DNA of 64,000 nucleotides from UBA8079 sp049601915 (GCA_049601915.1 JBMYRB010000003.1:186001-250000), one strand, 5' to 3'; counted from the stretch's first letter, positions 1 to 9,190 are shown. Notes: generated by a model not told the origin, from the sequence alone. Made by a program: numbers and translations.

Positions 1-474
1 CATGGCCGGAACACCATATCGCTCGATCAGCTCCCAATATCGGCCCAGCGAGCCGGGCGTCAGGCTGACGATCTGTTCCTCAATCAGCAGGTCGCGGTTC
101 GTCGTCGGGTCAGCCAGCGGCGGATCGCCGGGCGTCCAGTAGGAACTCGTTGAAAAATGCGGGGTCAGTGCGGCCACAGGTGCGGGCAGGAGTATACGGT
201 TCTCCTGTGTCAGCATCAGCGGGCGAACGCTGAGGAAGTAGGGCTCTAGCTCGGGCACGCCATAAAGCCCGTGCAGCCGGGTTTGCCAGTCGTCCAGTGA
301 ATCGAACGCATAGAGATGGATGACCTGATCCGCCGGCCCGCTGACGGTCGAAAAATAACCGATGACCCGGTCGATTACGGGTCGCACGGCGTCGAACCCC
401 CGTTCGACCTGGGTTTCGTAGAAACGCTCCCGCAGGCCGGGTTTCATGGTGTAGGCGCGATGTTCGAGAATCAT
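1..474 (-). CDS. NIPSNAP family protein, 3' end cut by window edge
   Basis: The reading frame is open for 158 codons from an ATG at 474 to the window edge, so the C-terminus lies outside. The protein begins MILEHRAYTMKPG and has the alternating strand pattern of NIPSNAP, a ferredoxin-like alpha/beta barrel fold, with a second repeat starting near residue 130 (LLIEEQIVSLTPGSL). A GGGGAG ribosome site lies six bases upstream. NIPSNAP proteins are small dimeric proteins with no settled enzymatic role, often found beside catabolic or redox genes. The gene diverges from the DsbA-like gene at 597, with about 120 bases between them. A second, unrelated-locus NIPSNAP gene lies at 59094. Confidence 0.8.
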   Translation of the reverse strand, partial: MILEHRAYTMKPGLRERFYETQVERGFDAVRPVIDRVIGYFSTVSGPADQVIHLYAFDSLDDWQTRLHGLYGVPELEPYFLSVRPLMLTQENRILLPAPVAALTPHFSTSSYWTPGDPPLADPTTNRDLLIEEQIVSLTPGSLGRYWELIERYGVPAM

Positions 475-596
475 GTCGGCTCCCCTTCCCTCGGACCGAT
501 TATGACCCATGGTGATACAGCCAGAGAAGGCTTGTTCGCGCGAAACCGACAGCTGCCCTACTTGACCCGACATCGTCGCCGTCGCAGGTTCCCGGG

Positions 597-1238
597 ATGG
601 TCCAGATCGATATCTATTCGGACACGGTGTGCCCCTGGTGCTTCATCGGCAAGCGACGCCTCGAACGTGCGTTGGCGGCGCGTGACGACATCACGGCGAC
701 GATCAAATGGCATGCGTTCCAACTCAACCCGGATATGCCTCTGGCAGGCATGGAACGCGAGCGGTATTTCGCCACGAAGTACGGTGGCCCGGATCGTGCT
801 GCCGGCGTCTACGCAACAATCGCGCGCGCGGGCCATTCCGAACGCATCGCGTTTGATTTCGATGCGATCCCGCGAATGCCGAACACAATTCAGTCACACC
901 GGCTCGTGTGCTACGCGGAGCGATTCGGGGCGCAGGAGGCCATAGTCGAAGCCTTATTTCAGGCGTTCTTCTTCGATGGCGAAGATATCGGAGATGATGT
1001 GACCCTCTTGAGGGTCGCCCTTCTGGTTGGCCTGGACAGATACGCTACGGCGGCCTTTCTCGCCTGCGACGACGACCGCGACACCGTATTGGCAGAGGAT
1101 CTGCGTGCGCGACGCATGGGTATCAACGCGGTGCCCTGCTATGTGGTGAATGGTGACTACGCGATTTCCGGTGCACAGGAACCCGAAGCGTTTTTCCCGC
1201 TTTTCGACCTGGCCGGTGTCGGTCTGGCGGCCGAGTAG
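597..1238 (+). CDS. DsbA family oxidoreductase, FrnE-like
   Basis: The 213-residue protein has the thioredoxin-fold DsbA layout of the FrnE / 2-hydroxychromene-2-carboxylate isomerase group. The N-terminal strand VQIDIYSDTVCPWC carries the CPWC redox motif at about residues 12-15. A helical insertion follows, and the C-terminal thioredoxin part has the GINAVPCYVV cis-proline segment. No signal peptide is visible, so it probably acts in the cytoplasm as a thiol oxidoreductase or isomerase, as known FrnE proteins do. The length matches the family. The ATG start is poorly preceded by a ribosome site but fits the domain start. It converges on mfd, with 5 bases between the stops. Confidence 0.85.
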   Translation: MVQIDIYSDTVCPWCFIGKRRLERALAARDDITATIKWHAFQLNPDMPLAGMERERYFATKYGGPDRAAGVYATIARAGHSERIAFDFDAIPRMPNTIQSHRLVCYAERFGAQEAIVEALFQAFFFDGEDIGDDVTLLRVALLVGLDRYATAAFLACDDDRDTVLAEDLRARRMGINAVPCYVVNGDYAISGAQEPEAFFPLFDLAGVGLAAE

Positions 1239-1243
1239 CCGCC

Positions 1244-4200
1244 CTAACCTGCCGACAAATCGCCTGTCATGCCGTCCGGAGCCGCCGCGATGGCCGACAA
1301 GTTTCGCATGAAGCGACGCACGCCTACCGAGCGCTTGTTAGGATCCGTCCAGTCGCGACGGTAAACAAGCTTGTGGTCGGGGCGGAGTTTGACGGTTCCG
1401 GATTCCTTGGCGATGAAGGCCACGAGGCCGGCCGGATTTGAGAAGTTATTGTCCCGAAATGTGACGACCGCGCCCTTCGGGCCGGCATCCAGTTTTTCGA
1501 CACCTGCATCGCGACACAGACCCTTCAGGGTGATGGCCTCGAGCAGGTTCTCGACCTCGTTCGGCACCGGGCCGAAACGGTCGATCAACTCGGCGGCGAA
1601 TCCCTCAATCTCTTCGGGCTGCACCAGGGACGCGATACGTCGGTACAGGCCCAGCCGAACACCCAGATCTGCCACGTAGTTGTTGGGGATTAAAATCGGC
1701 GCGCCAATGGAGATGACCGGCGTCCATTCGTCGGTGGGGAGTGTACCCGAGCCGGCCTCTCGCGCCGCCGCGACCGCGTCCTCCAACATCTGCTGGTAGA
1801 GCTCAACACCGACTTCCCGGATATGGCCCGACTGTTCCTCACCCAACAGGTTACCGGCACCGCGAATATCGAGATCGTGGCTGGCGAGGCTGAAACCCGC
1901 GCCCAGTGCATCCAGTGTCTGCATGACATCCAGCCTGCGTCGCGCCGTCTCCGACAGGGTACGATCGTTCGGCAAAGTCAGGTAGGCGTAAGCTCGTGAT
2001 TTGGAACGGCCGACCCGGCCGCGCAGCTGGTAGAGCTGGGATAGGCCGAACATGTCCGACCGGTGGACGATGATTGTGTTAGCCGAGGGAACATCGAGCC
2101 CCGATTCCACGATATTGGTGCACAACAGCACTTCATATTTTCGATCGTAGAACGCGGTCATCACGTCCTCGAGTGCACGCGCCGGCATTTGGCCATGGGC
2201 GACCCCGACGGTGACTTCGGGCACCAGATCCTTCAGCCGTTGTTGTAGGCGCTCGATATCCGCAAGCCGCGGGCATACATAGAAACTCTGCCCGCCGCGG
2301 AAATGTTCGCGCATGATGGCTTCTCGGATGGTTACCCCGTCATAAGGCAGGATGAATGTCCGCACGGCAAGCCGATCCACCGGCGGTGTGGAGATAAGAC
2401 TGAGCTCGCGAACACCGGTTAATGCCAGCTGCAAGGTTCGGGGGATCGGCGTGGCCGTCAGGGTCAGGACATGGACATCGCTGCCGAGCCCTTTTAGACG
2501 TTCCTTCTGGGCGACGCCAAAATGCTGCTCTTCATCGACGACGAGCAGACCCAGATCACGGAATGTGACGGACTGGGAAAATAGGGAATGGGTGCCGATG
2601 ACGATATCGACCTGACCCTCTTCCAGCCCGGTGCGAACAGCCTCCGCCTCCTTGACGGTGGTTAGACGCGATAGTTCCGCGATCTTGACCGGCAGCCCGG
2701 CAAACCGCTCCTTGAAGGTCTGATAATGCTGCCGCGCAAGCAGGGTCGTCGGGACGACCACTGCGACCTGTCGTCCGTTCAACGCGGTGACGAACGCCGC
2801 GCGCAGGGCCACTTCCGTCTTGCCAAATCCGACATCACCGCAGACCAGCCTGTCCATGGGCTTGCCGGCGCCGAGGCTTTCGACTGTATCACCTATGGCG
2901 CGGTTCTGGTCCTCGGTTTCGGCGTACGGGAAGCGTGCGCAAAACTCCTCATACAGACCTGCCGGCGGTGTGAGCTTCGGGGCATGGCGCAGCTCCCGTT
3001 CGGCGGCAAGTGCCATCAGTTTATCCGCCATTTCGGTGATGCGATTCTTGACCTGAGCGCGCCGCGCCTGCCAGCTGGCATTCCCGAGTTTGTCGAGCTG
3101 GGCACCAGCTTCCTCGGAACCATAGCGTGACAGCAGATCAAGATTCTCGACCGGCAGGTACAGCTTGTCGTCGCCGGCATAGACCAGCCGCAGACAATCA
3201 TGCGGTGCGCCACCGATTTCGAGCGTCTCCAGGCCGTCATAGCGGCCGATCCCGTGATCGGCGTGCACGACGATGTCGTCCATCGACAGGCTCGACATTT
3301 CCGAGATGAGATGTTCACTCGGCTTGGTGGCGCGTCGCCGTCTTACGAGACGATCCCCCAAAATGTCCTGTTCGCTGTAGACCGTTCGTCCGGGCACGGA
3401 AAAGCCGCTATCCACGGGAAGCACACAAACCGGTATCTGGTCGGTGCCGGCTGACAGGACGGTCTCCCAATTCGATACCGGCGTTGCCCGGTCGACATCG
3501 TGGTCGATCAGGAGCTGGGTCAGCCGATCGCGCGAGCCGTTGGAGTAGCAGGCGATTACAATCGCCTGGCCTTCGTCCTGCTCGTTGATGATGCGCGTGC
3601 GTACGGCATCGAACAGGTTCGTATCGGCCCGGTTGCGTGCTTCGGCGAAATCGATCGTGCGGCGGCCGCCAATGGAATTGGATTCCATGCCGCTAACAGG
3701 TGCGTCAAACACATCGAAATCGATAGCCTGTCTGGTCTCGCGCAGACCTTCCCATTCGTCGGGTCCGAGATACAGCGCGTCCGGCGGGAGCGGGTTATAG
3801 GGTGCCTCACCCTCTGCGCGATCGGGTGCGTTTGCCCGGGCCGAGAAATAGTCCGTGATCTGGTCGAACCGGTCGGTCGTGGCGTCCGGGGACTGGGCAC
3901 CGAGGATCACCGGCCCCTCGACATAATCGAACAGTGTCTCCGGCGCCTCGTAGAACAGCGGTAGCCAATGTTCCATTCCGGGATGGCGCACCCCTTCGCT
4001 GACCGCCTCATAGAGGGGATCTTCGCCGCGAACGGCGCCGAAACGGCTGCGATAGGACGATCTGAACCGTGCGATTGCCGCCTCATCGAGCAAAATTTCG
4101 CTGGCCGGCAGGAGTGTCAGCCGGTCGAGGGACCGGGTGGTCAACTGGCTCAGGGGGTCAAAGCACCTTAATCGCTCGATTTCATCGCCGAACAGATCGA

Positions 4201-4768
4201 TGCGAACAGGTTCGAGGTAGCCAGGCGGGAACAGGTCGATGATGTCGCCGCGGCTTGCGAATTCGCCCGGCTCGCGGACGGTTTCGGTCCGGTGAAAGCC
4301 GTTCGCTGCGAGAAACGCCATGACGACGCCGAAATCCACCATGTGGCCGGGGATCAGTTCGATATTGGTGTCGCAAATATGATCGCGTGGGGGAACGCGT
4401 TGCAGCACTGCGGCAACGGTGGTGAGAATCAGCGTCGGTCCACCGGAATTGGTCGCGGTTTCCTGGCCATGTGCGAGGGAGCCGAGAGTCGCCATCCGTT
4501 CGGCGACGAGTTCGGCACGCGGCGGCACCCGATCATAGGGTAGGCAATCCCACGCCGGAAACTTGAGGATACGCGTGTCCGGGGCAAAAAATGCGACTGA
4601 TTCCGCCAGCCGATTCATCCCGAGATCGTCACTTGATACATGCAGTAGCGGCTGCGAGGCCTGGCCGAGAAGCTCGGCGAGCAGCAACGCATCGCAACCG
4701 TCCGGCACACCGGTGAATCGTGTCACAGAGCCTGGTTTGCCCCATGAGAAGTTGTTATTTAACAACAA
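1244..4768 (-). CDS. mfd: Transcription-repair coupling factor Mfd
   Basis: Mfd removes RNA polymerase stalled at DNA damage and recruits UvrA. The 1174-residue length is normal for the family. In order one sees the UvrB-like N-terminal damage-recognition modules, the RNA-polymerase-interacting region (about residues 500-560, VENLDLLSRYG), the RecG-like translocase core with Walker A GDVGFGKT (about 643), DEEQ box VVDEEQHFG (about 743) and TATPIPRT (about 773), helicase motifs V-VI, and the C-terminal TRCF domain. The start is taken as TTG at 4768, one base after the sdhE stop, which suggests coupled translation. A start a few codons later is possible because the first residues (LLNNNFSWG) are not conserved. 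Confidence 0.95.
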   Translation of the reverse strand: MLLNNNFSWGKPGSVTRFTGVPDGCDALLLAELLGQASQPLLHVSSDDLGMNRLAESVAFFAPDTRILKFPAWDCLPYDRVPPRAELVAERMATLGSLAHGQETATNSGGPTLILTTVAAVLQRVPPRDHICDTNIELIPGHMVDFGVVMAFLAANGFHRTETVREPGEFASRGDIIDLFPPGYLEPVRIDLFGDEIERLRCFDPLSQLTTRSLDRLTLLPASEILLDEAAIARFRSSYRSRFGAVRGEDPLYEAVSEGVRHPGMEHWLPLFYEAPETLFDYVEGPVILGAQSPDATTDRFDQITDYFSARANAPDRAEGEAPYNPLPPDALYLGPDEWEGLRETRQAIDFDVFDAPVSGMESNSIGGRRTIDFAEARNRADTNLFDAVRTRIINEQDEGQAIVIACYSNGSRDRLTQLLIDHDVDRATPVSNWETVLSAGTDQIPVCVLPVDSGFSVPGRTVYSEQDILGDRLVRRRRATKPSEHLISEMSSLSMDDIVVHADHGIGRYDGLETLEIGGAPHDCLRLVYAGDDKLYLPVENLDLLSRYGSEEAGAQLDKLGNASWQARRAQVKNRITEMADKLMALAAERELRHAPKLTPPAGLYEEFCARFPYAETEDQNRAIGDTVESLGAGKPMDRLVCGDVGFGKTEVALRAAFVTALNGRQVAVVVPTTLLARQHYQTFKERFAGLPVKIAELSRLTTVKEAEAVRTGLEEGQVDIVIGTHSLFSQSVTFRDLGLLVVDEEQHFGVAQKERLKGLGSDVHVLTLTATPIPRTLQLALTGVRELSLISTPPVDRLAVRTFILPYDGVTIREAIMREHFRGGQSFYVCPRLADIERLQQRLKDLVPEVTVGVAHGQMPARALEDVMTAFYDRKYEVLLCTNIVESGLDVPSANTIIVHRSDMFGLSQLYQLRGRVGRSKSRAYAYLTLPNDRTLSETARRRLDVMQTLDALGAGFSLASHDLDIRGAGNLLGEEQSGHIREVGVELYQQMLEDAVAAAREAGSGTLPTDEWTPVISIGAPILIPNNYVADLGVRLGLYRRIASLVQPEEIEGFAAELIDRFGPVPNEVENLLEAITLKGLCRDAGVEKLDAGPKGAVVTFRDNNFSNPAGLVAFIAKESGTVKLRPDHKLVYRRDWTDPNKRSVGVRRFMRNLSAIAAAPDGMTGDLSAG

Positions 4769-4769
4769 T

Positions 4770-5048
4770 TTATTCTTCGATCCTGAAGTTTTGTAGGCGC
4801 TTTATAATCTCGCCGTTCCAGGCATCCGGTACCGGCTTGCGTCGGCTGATCCACATATAGAGATCCGGGTCGCTGTTATCGATCAGCGCTTCATATTCGT
4901 CGAGCAGCTCGTCATTGAGGCTGTCGAGGTTCCGCTTGGCGAAATTCCCGATCAGCAGGTCGGTTTCCCGGGTGCCGGTATAGATGCTGCGATAGATCAG
5001 CCGTTTGATCCGGTCCTCGCGTGTTTCCGTGGTCTTCTCGGCAGTCAT
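4770..5048 (-). CDS. sdhE: FAD assembly factor SdhE
   Basis: This 92-residue protein matches the SdhE/YgfY (CptB) family, which promotes covalent flavinylation of the succinate dehydrogenase flavoprotein. The diagnostic block is YTGTRETDLLIGNFA, the counterpart of the RGxxE-containing loop, here with TG-R-E spacing. It is followed by an acidic helix (LDEYEALIDNSDPDLYMWI) and a C-terminal helical tail. The sdhE-mfd arrangement, divergent from recG, is recurrent in alphaproteobacteria. The stop is TAA one base before the presumed TTG of mfd, so the two are probably cotranscribed. The gene diverges from recG across about 110 bases that must hold both promoters. Confidence 0.9.
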   Translation of the reverse strand: MTAEKTTETREDRIKRLIYRSIYTGTRETDLLIGNFAKRNLDSLNDELLDEYEALIDNSDPDLYMWISRRKPVPDAWNGEIIKRLQNFRIEE

Positions 5049-5155
5049 CTTTATGGTCCTGTCTGCCCGATGCTGACTCGGGCGCTCATGCTCCGTAGGA
5101 TATAGCCTTCCTGTGAACTGCTGTCAGCCGCTCGAAACCCACAATCGGTCCTGCC

Positions 5156-7264
5156 GTGCCCCAACGCGCCCGCCCAGAGATATTGTTTCCCCTGTTCGCA
5201 CCGGTTACCGCGTTGAAAGGCATCGGGCCGCGTATTGGCGCGCATATCGAGCGCTTGTTGGGCCCGCAGATAGTCGATCTGATCTGGCACTTGCCGATAG
5301 GTATCGTCGATCGCCGTTACAGTCCCAACCTTGTCGACCTCGAACCCGGCCGCATCGCCACCCTTGAACTCACAGTGGTCAAACATCACGCGCCGCCGGT
5401 GGCAAACCGCCGCATCCCTTACCGAATCGATTGCCGGGACGACACCGGTGAAATCACCCTGGTCTATTTCCATAGCCGGGCCGATTATCTGTCAAAGGCT
5501 CTGCCCGAAGGCGAAACCCGGCTCGTGAGTGGCTCGGCGGAACTCTATGAAGACAAGTTGCAGATGACCCATCCGGACATCGTCGCCAAGCCGTCCGAGC
5601 GGGACAAGGTGATGCGGGTGCAACCGGTCTATGCGTTGACCGAGGGCCTGTCGCAAAACGCGCTTGGCAAGGCACTAGCCGGGGCCCTGGAACGTGCTCC
5701 GGACCTGACCGAATGGCTCGACCCATCACTTGTAACTCAACGTGACTGGTCGGGTTGGCACGACGCACTGACGGCATCTCATACCCCGGGCGAGCTCACC
5801 GATCTCGATCCGGCGTCGCCGGCGCGCATGCGTTTGGCCTATGACGAGCTTCTGGCGAGCCAGCTGGCGATCATGCTGATTCGTTCCCATGTCCGCAAAC
5901 AGGCGGGCCGGCCGATCACCGGCAATGGGCGTCTGCGATCACGGGTGCTGGATGCCCTGCCCTTTGAGCTTACCGGTAGCCAGAAGACAGCTATCGTCGA
6001 CATCGAAGAGGATATGGGCTCGGAGCACCGCATGCTGCGGCTGCTGCAGGGCGATGTGGGCAGCGGCAAGACCGTGGTGGCGTTAATGGCCATGCTCACG
6101 GCCGTCGAGGCCGGGCGACAGGCAGCACTCATGGCGCCGACGGAGATTCTCGCGCGCCAGCATTACGCCACCATTGCGACCTTGGCCGAGGCCGCGGGTG
6201 TACCTTGCGTATTGCTGACGGGCCGGGACAAGGGCAAGGCGCGGGCCGTAATTCTTGAAAATCTGGCATCTGGCGACACCCCGCTCGTGGTGGGGACCCA
6301 CGCACTGTTTCAGGGCGACATCGCATTCAATGACCTGGCGGTGGCCGTGGTCGACGAGCAGCATCGGTTCGGTGTCCATCAACGCCTTTTGCTGGCCGAG
6401 AAAGGCGCGGCGGTCGATGTACTGCTGATGACCGCAACACCAATCCCGCGCACCCTGATGCTTGCCGCCTATGGCGATCTCGAAGAATCCCAGCTGCGTG
6501 AGAAGCCCGCCGGGCGCAAGCCGGTCAAGACGACGACGGCTTCGGTGGACCGTCTCGAAGATGCGGTCGCCGGTGTACAGCGGCAACTCGATGCAGGCGG
6601 CAAGGTCTTCTGGGTGTGCCCTCTCGTTGAAGAATCAGAGACCTTCGACGTTGCGGCCGCGACCGCGCGTCACAGCGCGTTGCGCGAACGTTTTGGCGAG
6701 CGTGTCGGGCTCGTTCACGGCAAGATGGCGGGCAAGGAGAAGGACGCGGTGATGGCCCGGTTCGCCGACGACATGGAACCGGCGATCGATGTCCTAGTGG
6801 CGACCACGGTGATCGAGGTGGGCGTCGATGTCCCCGAGGCGACCGTGATGGTGATCGAACATGCCGAGCGGTTTGGTCTGGCCCAGCTGCATCAACTGCG
6901 AGGCCGGATCGGGCGTGGCGAGCGCGACGCCACCTGTCTGCTGCTATACGGACATGAAATCGGCCAGACCGGACGTGCGCGACTGCGCGTGTTGCGGGAT
7001 ACCGATGATGGGTTCGAGATCGCGGGGCATGATCTGCGCTTACGCGGTGCCGGCGACGTTCTGGGAACCCGCCAGTCAGGACTGCCGGAATTTCGCATGG
7101 TCGACCTCGAAGCGCATGGAGAATTACTCGCGATGGCCCGCGACGATGCGCGACTGATTATGGACCGGGACCCCGGGCTCGAATCCGCACGCGGGCATGC
7201 GTTGCGGACCTTGCTGTATCTGTTCGAGAGAGATGCCGCCGTGCGCTACGCGCGATCGGGTTAG
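5156..7264 (+). CDS. recG: ATP-dependent DNA helicase RecG
   Basis: RecG remodels stalled replication forks and branch-migrates Holliday junctions. The 702-residue protein starts at GTG 5156 and has the wedge/OB domain (about residues 1-200), then the superfamily 2 core: Walker A GDVGSGKT (about 299), the RecG-typical DEQH box VVDEQHRFG (about 399), TATPIPRT, and the C-terminal helicase lobe with HQLRGRIGRG and the TRG-like RLRVLRDTDDGFEIA. All motifs are intact. It is transcribed away from sdhE-mfd, so two enzymes with related translocase cores face outward from one intergenic region. It converges on the DUF502 gene with 13 bases between stops. Confidence 0.95.
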   Translation: MPQRARPEILFPLFAPVTALKGIGPRIGAHIERLLGPQIVDLIWHLPIGIVDRRYSPNLVDLEPGRIATLELTVVKHHAPPVANRRIPYRIDCRDDTGEITLVYFHSRADYLSKALPEGETRLVSGSAELYEDKLQMTHPDIVAKPSERDKVMRVQPVYALTEGLSQNALGKALAGALERAPDLTEWLDPSLVTQRDWSGWHDALTASHTPGELTDLDPASPARMRLAYDELLASQLAIMLIRSHVRKQAGRPITGNGRLRSRVLDALPFELTGSQKTAIVDIEEDMGSEHRMLRLLQGDVGSGKTVVALMAMLTAVEAGRQAALMAPTEILARQHYATIATLAEAAGVPCVLLTGRDKGKARAVILENLASGDTPLVVGTHALFQGDIAFNDLAVAVVDEQHRFGVHQRLLLAEKGAAVDVLLMTATPIPRTLMLAAYGDLEESQLREKPAGRKPVKTTTASVDRLEDAVAGVQRQLDAGGKVFWVCPLVEESETFDVAAATARHSALRERFGERVGLVHGKMAGKEKDAVMARFADDMEPAIDVLVATTVIEVGVDVPEATVMVIEHAERFGLAQLHQLRGRIGRGERDATCLLLYGHEIGQTGRARLRVLRDTDDGFEIAGHDLRLRGAGDVLGTRQSGLPEFRMVDLEAHGELLAMARDDARLIMDRDPGLESARGHALRTLLYLFERDAAVRYARSG

Positions 7265-7277
7265 GCTGGGCCTTCGA

Positions 7278-8072
7278 TCAATCGTCGTCGGCGTCCGCTG
7301 CTAGGGCCGCACCGGGTACAATCGTCGGTTTGTCGCCGTCTGCCGAAGAAACGCGTTTGATTTTCCGCTCTTCCGGGCGGCGCCTGTCTTCCGGTGTGAC
7401 GATGCCGCCGGAGATGATCATCTTGATCCCCTCTTCCACTGTCATGGAAAGCAGTATCAACTCCCGGCGTGGCAGAAACAGAAGATAGCCCGATGTGGGG
7501 TTTGGCGTGGTCGGCAGGAACACGTTGACGACGTCGTCGTCCGTCAGGGCCTGGACTTCGCCTTTCGTCGAACCGGTAACGAAACCGATGGCCCAACTGC
7601 CACGACGCGGGTATTCAAATAACACGACTTGGCGAAATGCGTCGGACTGGCTCTTCAATACGGATTCGACGATCTGTTTGGTTGCACCGTAAACGCTGCG
7701 GACCACGGGCATGCGGTTGACTAGATTTTCGCCGATCCTGATAATCGTGCGGCCCAGCAGCATGCGGGTCAGCGCACCGATGATGATCAGAGCCACGATC
7801 AGGACGATGAGGCCGACACCGGGAATCTCGAACGGCACGACCGCGTGCAGATATGTGTTGGGATTATAGTTCTGGGGAATGAGCGGTGTGATGCGCGAGT
7901 CGACGAACTTCAGCAGCACCCAGAACAGCCAGATGGTCAGTCCGATGGGCGCGACCGTCAGCAGACCGGCGAAGAAGTAGCCGCGCAGACGGGCGGCGAT
8001 CCCGTGCCGCTTTCTGCCGCCGAGCCCGACCCGGTCTTCACGCTTTTGTGGTTTTTTGTCGTCGTTGGTCAT
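7278..8072 (-). CDS. DUF502 family inner-membrane protein
   Basis: The 264-residue protein belongs to the DUF502 family, whose function is not established. After a charged N-terminus it has two transmembrane helices, YFFAGLLTVAPIGLTIWLFWV (about residues 30-50) and VGLIVLIVALIIIGAL (about 85-100). The conserved soluble block follows, with MPVVRSVYGATKQI, the FEYPRRG-SWAIGFVTG segment and VFLPTTPNPTSGYLLF. I chose ATG 8072 rather than the longer open frame to 8123 because GGAG lies six bases upstream and the family starts here. The C-terminal tail is charged and probably disordered. It lies convergent to recG, an arrangement common in Rhodospirillales. Confidence 0.88.
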   Translation of the reverse strand: MTNDDKKPQKREDRVGLGGRKRHGIAARLRGYFFAGLLTVAPIGLTIWLFWVLLKFVDSRITPLIPQNYNPNTYLHAVVPFEIPGVGLIVLIVALIIIGALTRMLLGRTIIRIGENLVNRMPVVRSVYGATKQIVESVLKSQSDAFRQVVLFEYPRRGSWAIGFVTGSTKGEVQALTDDDVVNVFLPTTPNPTSGYLLFLPRRELILLSMTVEEGIKMIISGGIVTPEDRRRPEERKIKRVSSADGDKPTIVPGAALAADADDD

Positions 8073-8203
8073 CAATGCTCCACCTTGCGCAACACATATA
8101 GAGGTTGAGCGTGCTGGCACCAACGCAATATGGCGAAAACACGGAGTGTTTTATCCGTGTCCAGGTTACCGACGGTCCTAGTATGGCGCTTGACGCAGCT
8201 TGC

Positions 8204-8617
8204 CTATCGTTCGGCAAATGCCAGGCACAATGAAGCGGCAACGGGTCGAACGAGTAAGCTGAACAGAGACTGGGTCCCGGTATTGATGCCTGCCTGCTCG
8301 GACATCATCGGGATGACGCGGCGGCTATCTTGCGCGTAGTTGAGTTCGGTATTTTCCAGCGCCACGCGCGCTTCGTAGAAAACCCGCCCCTGCTCGTCCG
8401 CATGACTGGTAGCGGAAACCCATTCGAGACTTCCGTATCGTGAAACATCGAAACCGCTGATCGAAACATCCGCCATCTGCCCGGGTGACAAATATCCAAC
8501 GTCGCGGGCATCGACCTTGACCGAGGTCATCAACATTTCGTCGTTGGGCACAATTTCCATCAGTCTCTCGCCGGGAGCGACGACTGCGCCCGAGCCCGCG
8601 ATGGAAAGAAGGTTCAC
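8204..8617 (-). pseudogene. HlyD-type secretion adaptor, C-terminal fragment
   Basis: Only the last 137 residues of a type I secretion membrane fusion protein remain. They match the C-terminal beta-barrel and tail of the HlyD family: VVAPGERLMEIVPND, VDARDVGYLSPGQ, FDVSRYGSLEW, DEQGRVFYEARVAL, then INTGTQSLFSLLVRPV and a final AFAER. Intact members have about 400-470 residues, with an N-terminal membrane helix and long coiled coil. Here the frame upstream of 8617 loses all similarity. No ribosome site precedes the GTG at 8617. The break coincides within a few bases with the truncated start of the RTX fragment on the opposite strand, so both were probably cut by one deletion. Confidence 0.75.
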
Positions 8618-8619
8618 GG

Positions 8620-8919
8620 GGCAGCGGAAACGATACGATCACCGGCAGTAATGGCGATGATCAGCCCTATGGCGGTTCGGGAGAAGACTTGTTTGTACTG
8701 GAATCTGGTGGTCACACGGCTGTCCATGGCGGTAATGGCTGGACCGACACGATGGACCTGAGCAACGCGGTCGATGGTGCACTGGATGGTGGTGAATGGA
8801 CCATCTCGCTTGATAACGGTTCAGCGATCGAGGCGACCGGCAGCGACTTCCTTACTCTAACGGAATATGCCTCCGGAACCGTCATCAATTTCGATGGGCT
8901 CGATCGTATCGAATGGTAA
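8620..8919 (+). pseudogene. RTX (calcium-binding repeat) protein, C-terminal fragment
   Basis: Reading in frame from 8620 gives GSGNDTITGSNGDD followed by YGGSGEDLFVLESG. This is one to two glycine/aspartate-rich RTX nonapeptide repeats with the usual GxGxDxhxG spacing. The C-terminal beta-rich tail (WTDTMDLSNAVDG to NFDGLDRIEW) resembles the uncleaved secretion signal region of type I substrates. The frame ends at 8919. No start codon with a ribosome site is present, and a whole protein would have hundreds of residues upstream. A strong terminator follows, as expected at the true 3' end. Taken with the adjoining HlyD fragment, this is a remnant of a type I secretion locus. Confidence 0.72.
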
Positions 8920-8944
8920 GGATTGGTTGAGGATCGATAAGCAG

Positions 8945-8976
8945 AAAGGGCGTCTCCGGCTGGAGACGCCCTTTTC
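8945..8976 (+). terminator. Rho-independent terminator after RTX fragment
   Basis: A 10-bp perfect GC-rich stem (GGGCGTCTCC with GGAGACGCCC) closes a GGCT loop and is followed by TTTT. The flanking AAA and TTT extend the pairing, so the structure could also stop transcription leftward from the two tRNA genes. It is the best terminator in the left third of the window. Confidence 0.85.
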
Positions 8977-8991
8977 GGTATTGCTTTCGGG

Positions 8992-9078
8992 TGGTGCGGC
9001 AGAGAGGACTTGAACCTCCACGACCTTGCGATCACTAGCACCTGAAGCTAGCGCGTCTACCAATTCCGCCACTGCCGC
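8992..9078 (-). tRNA. tRNA-Leu (anticodon CAG)
   Basis: The minus strand folds as a class II tRNA with a long variable arm. The acceptor stem is GCGGCAG paired with CTGCCGC, followed by A and an encoded CCA (8992-8994). The anticodon stem CTAGC/GCTAG closes the loop TTCAGGT, giving CAG. The T arm GGTTCAAGTCC is normal. It is the second of two tandem leucine tRNA genes, 25 bases downstream of the GAG gene. Confidence 0.95.
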
Positions 9079-9103
9079 GTGACCCGATGTCTGTTCCCGA
9101 TGT

Positions 9104-9190
9104 TGGTGCGGCAGAGAGGACTTGAACCTCCACGGGCTTGCGCCCACAACGCCCTCAACGTTGCGCGTCTACCAATTCCGCCACTGCCGC
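9104..9190 (-). tRNA. tRNA-Leu (anticodon GAG)
   Basis: This is a class II leucine tRNA on the minus strand with the same acceptor stem, D arm and T arm as its neighbour. The anticodon stem CAACG/CGTTG closes the loop TTGAGGG, giving GAG. The CCA end is encoded (9104-9106). The first 28 bases are identical to those of the CAG gene, which indicates tandem duplication followed by divergence of the anticodon and variable arms. Confidence 0.95.
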
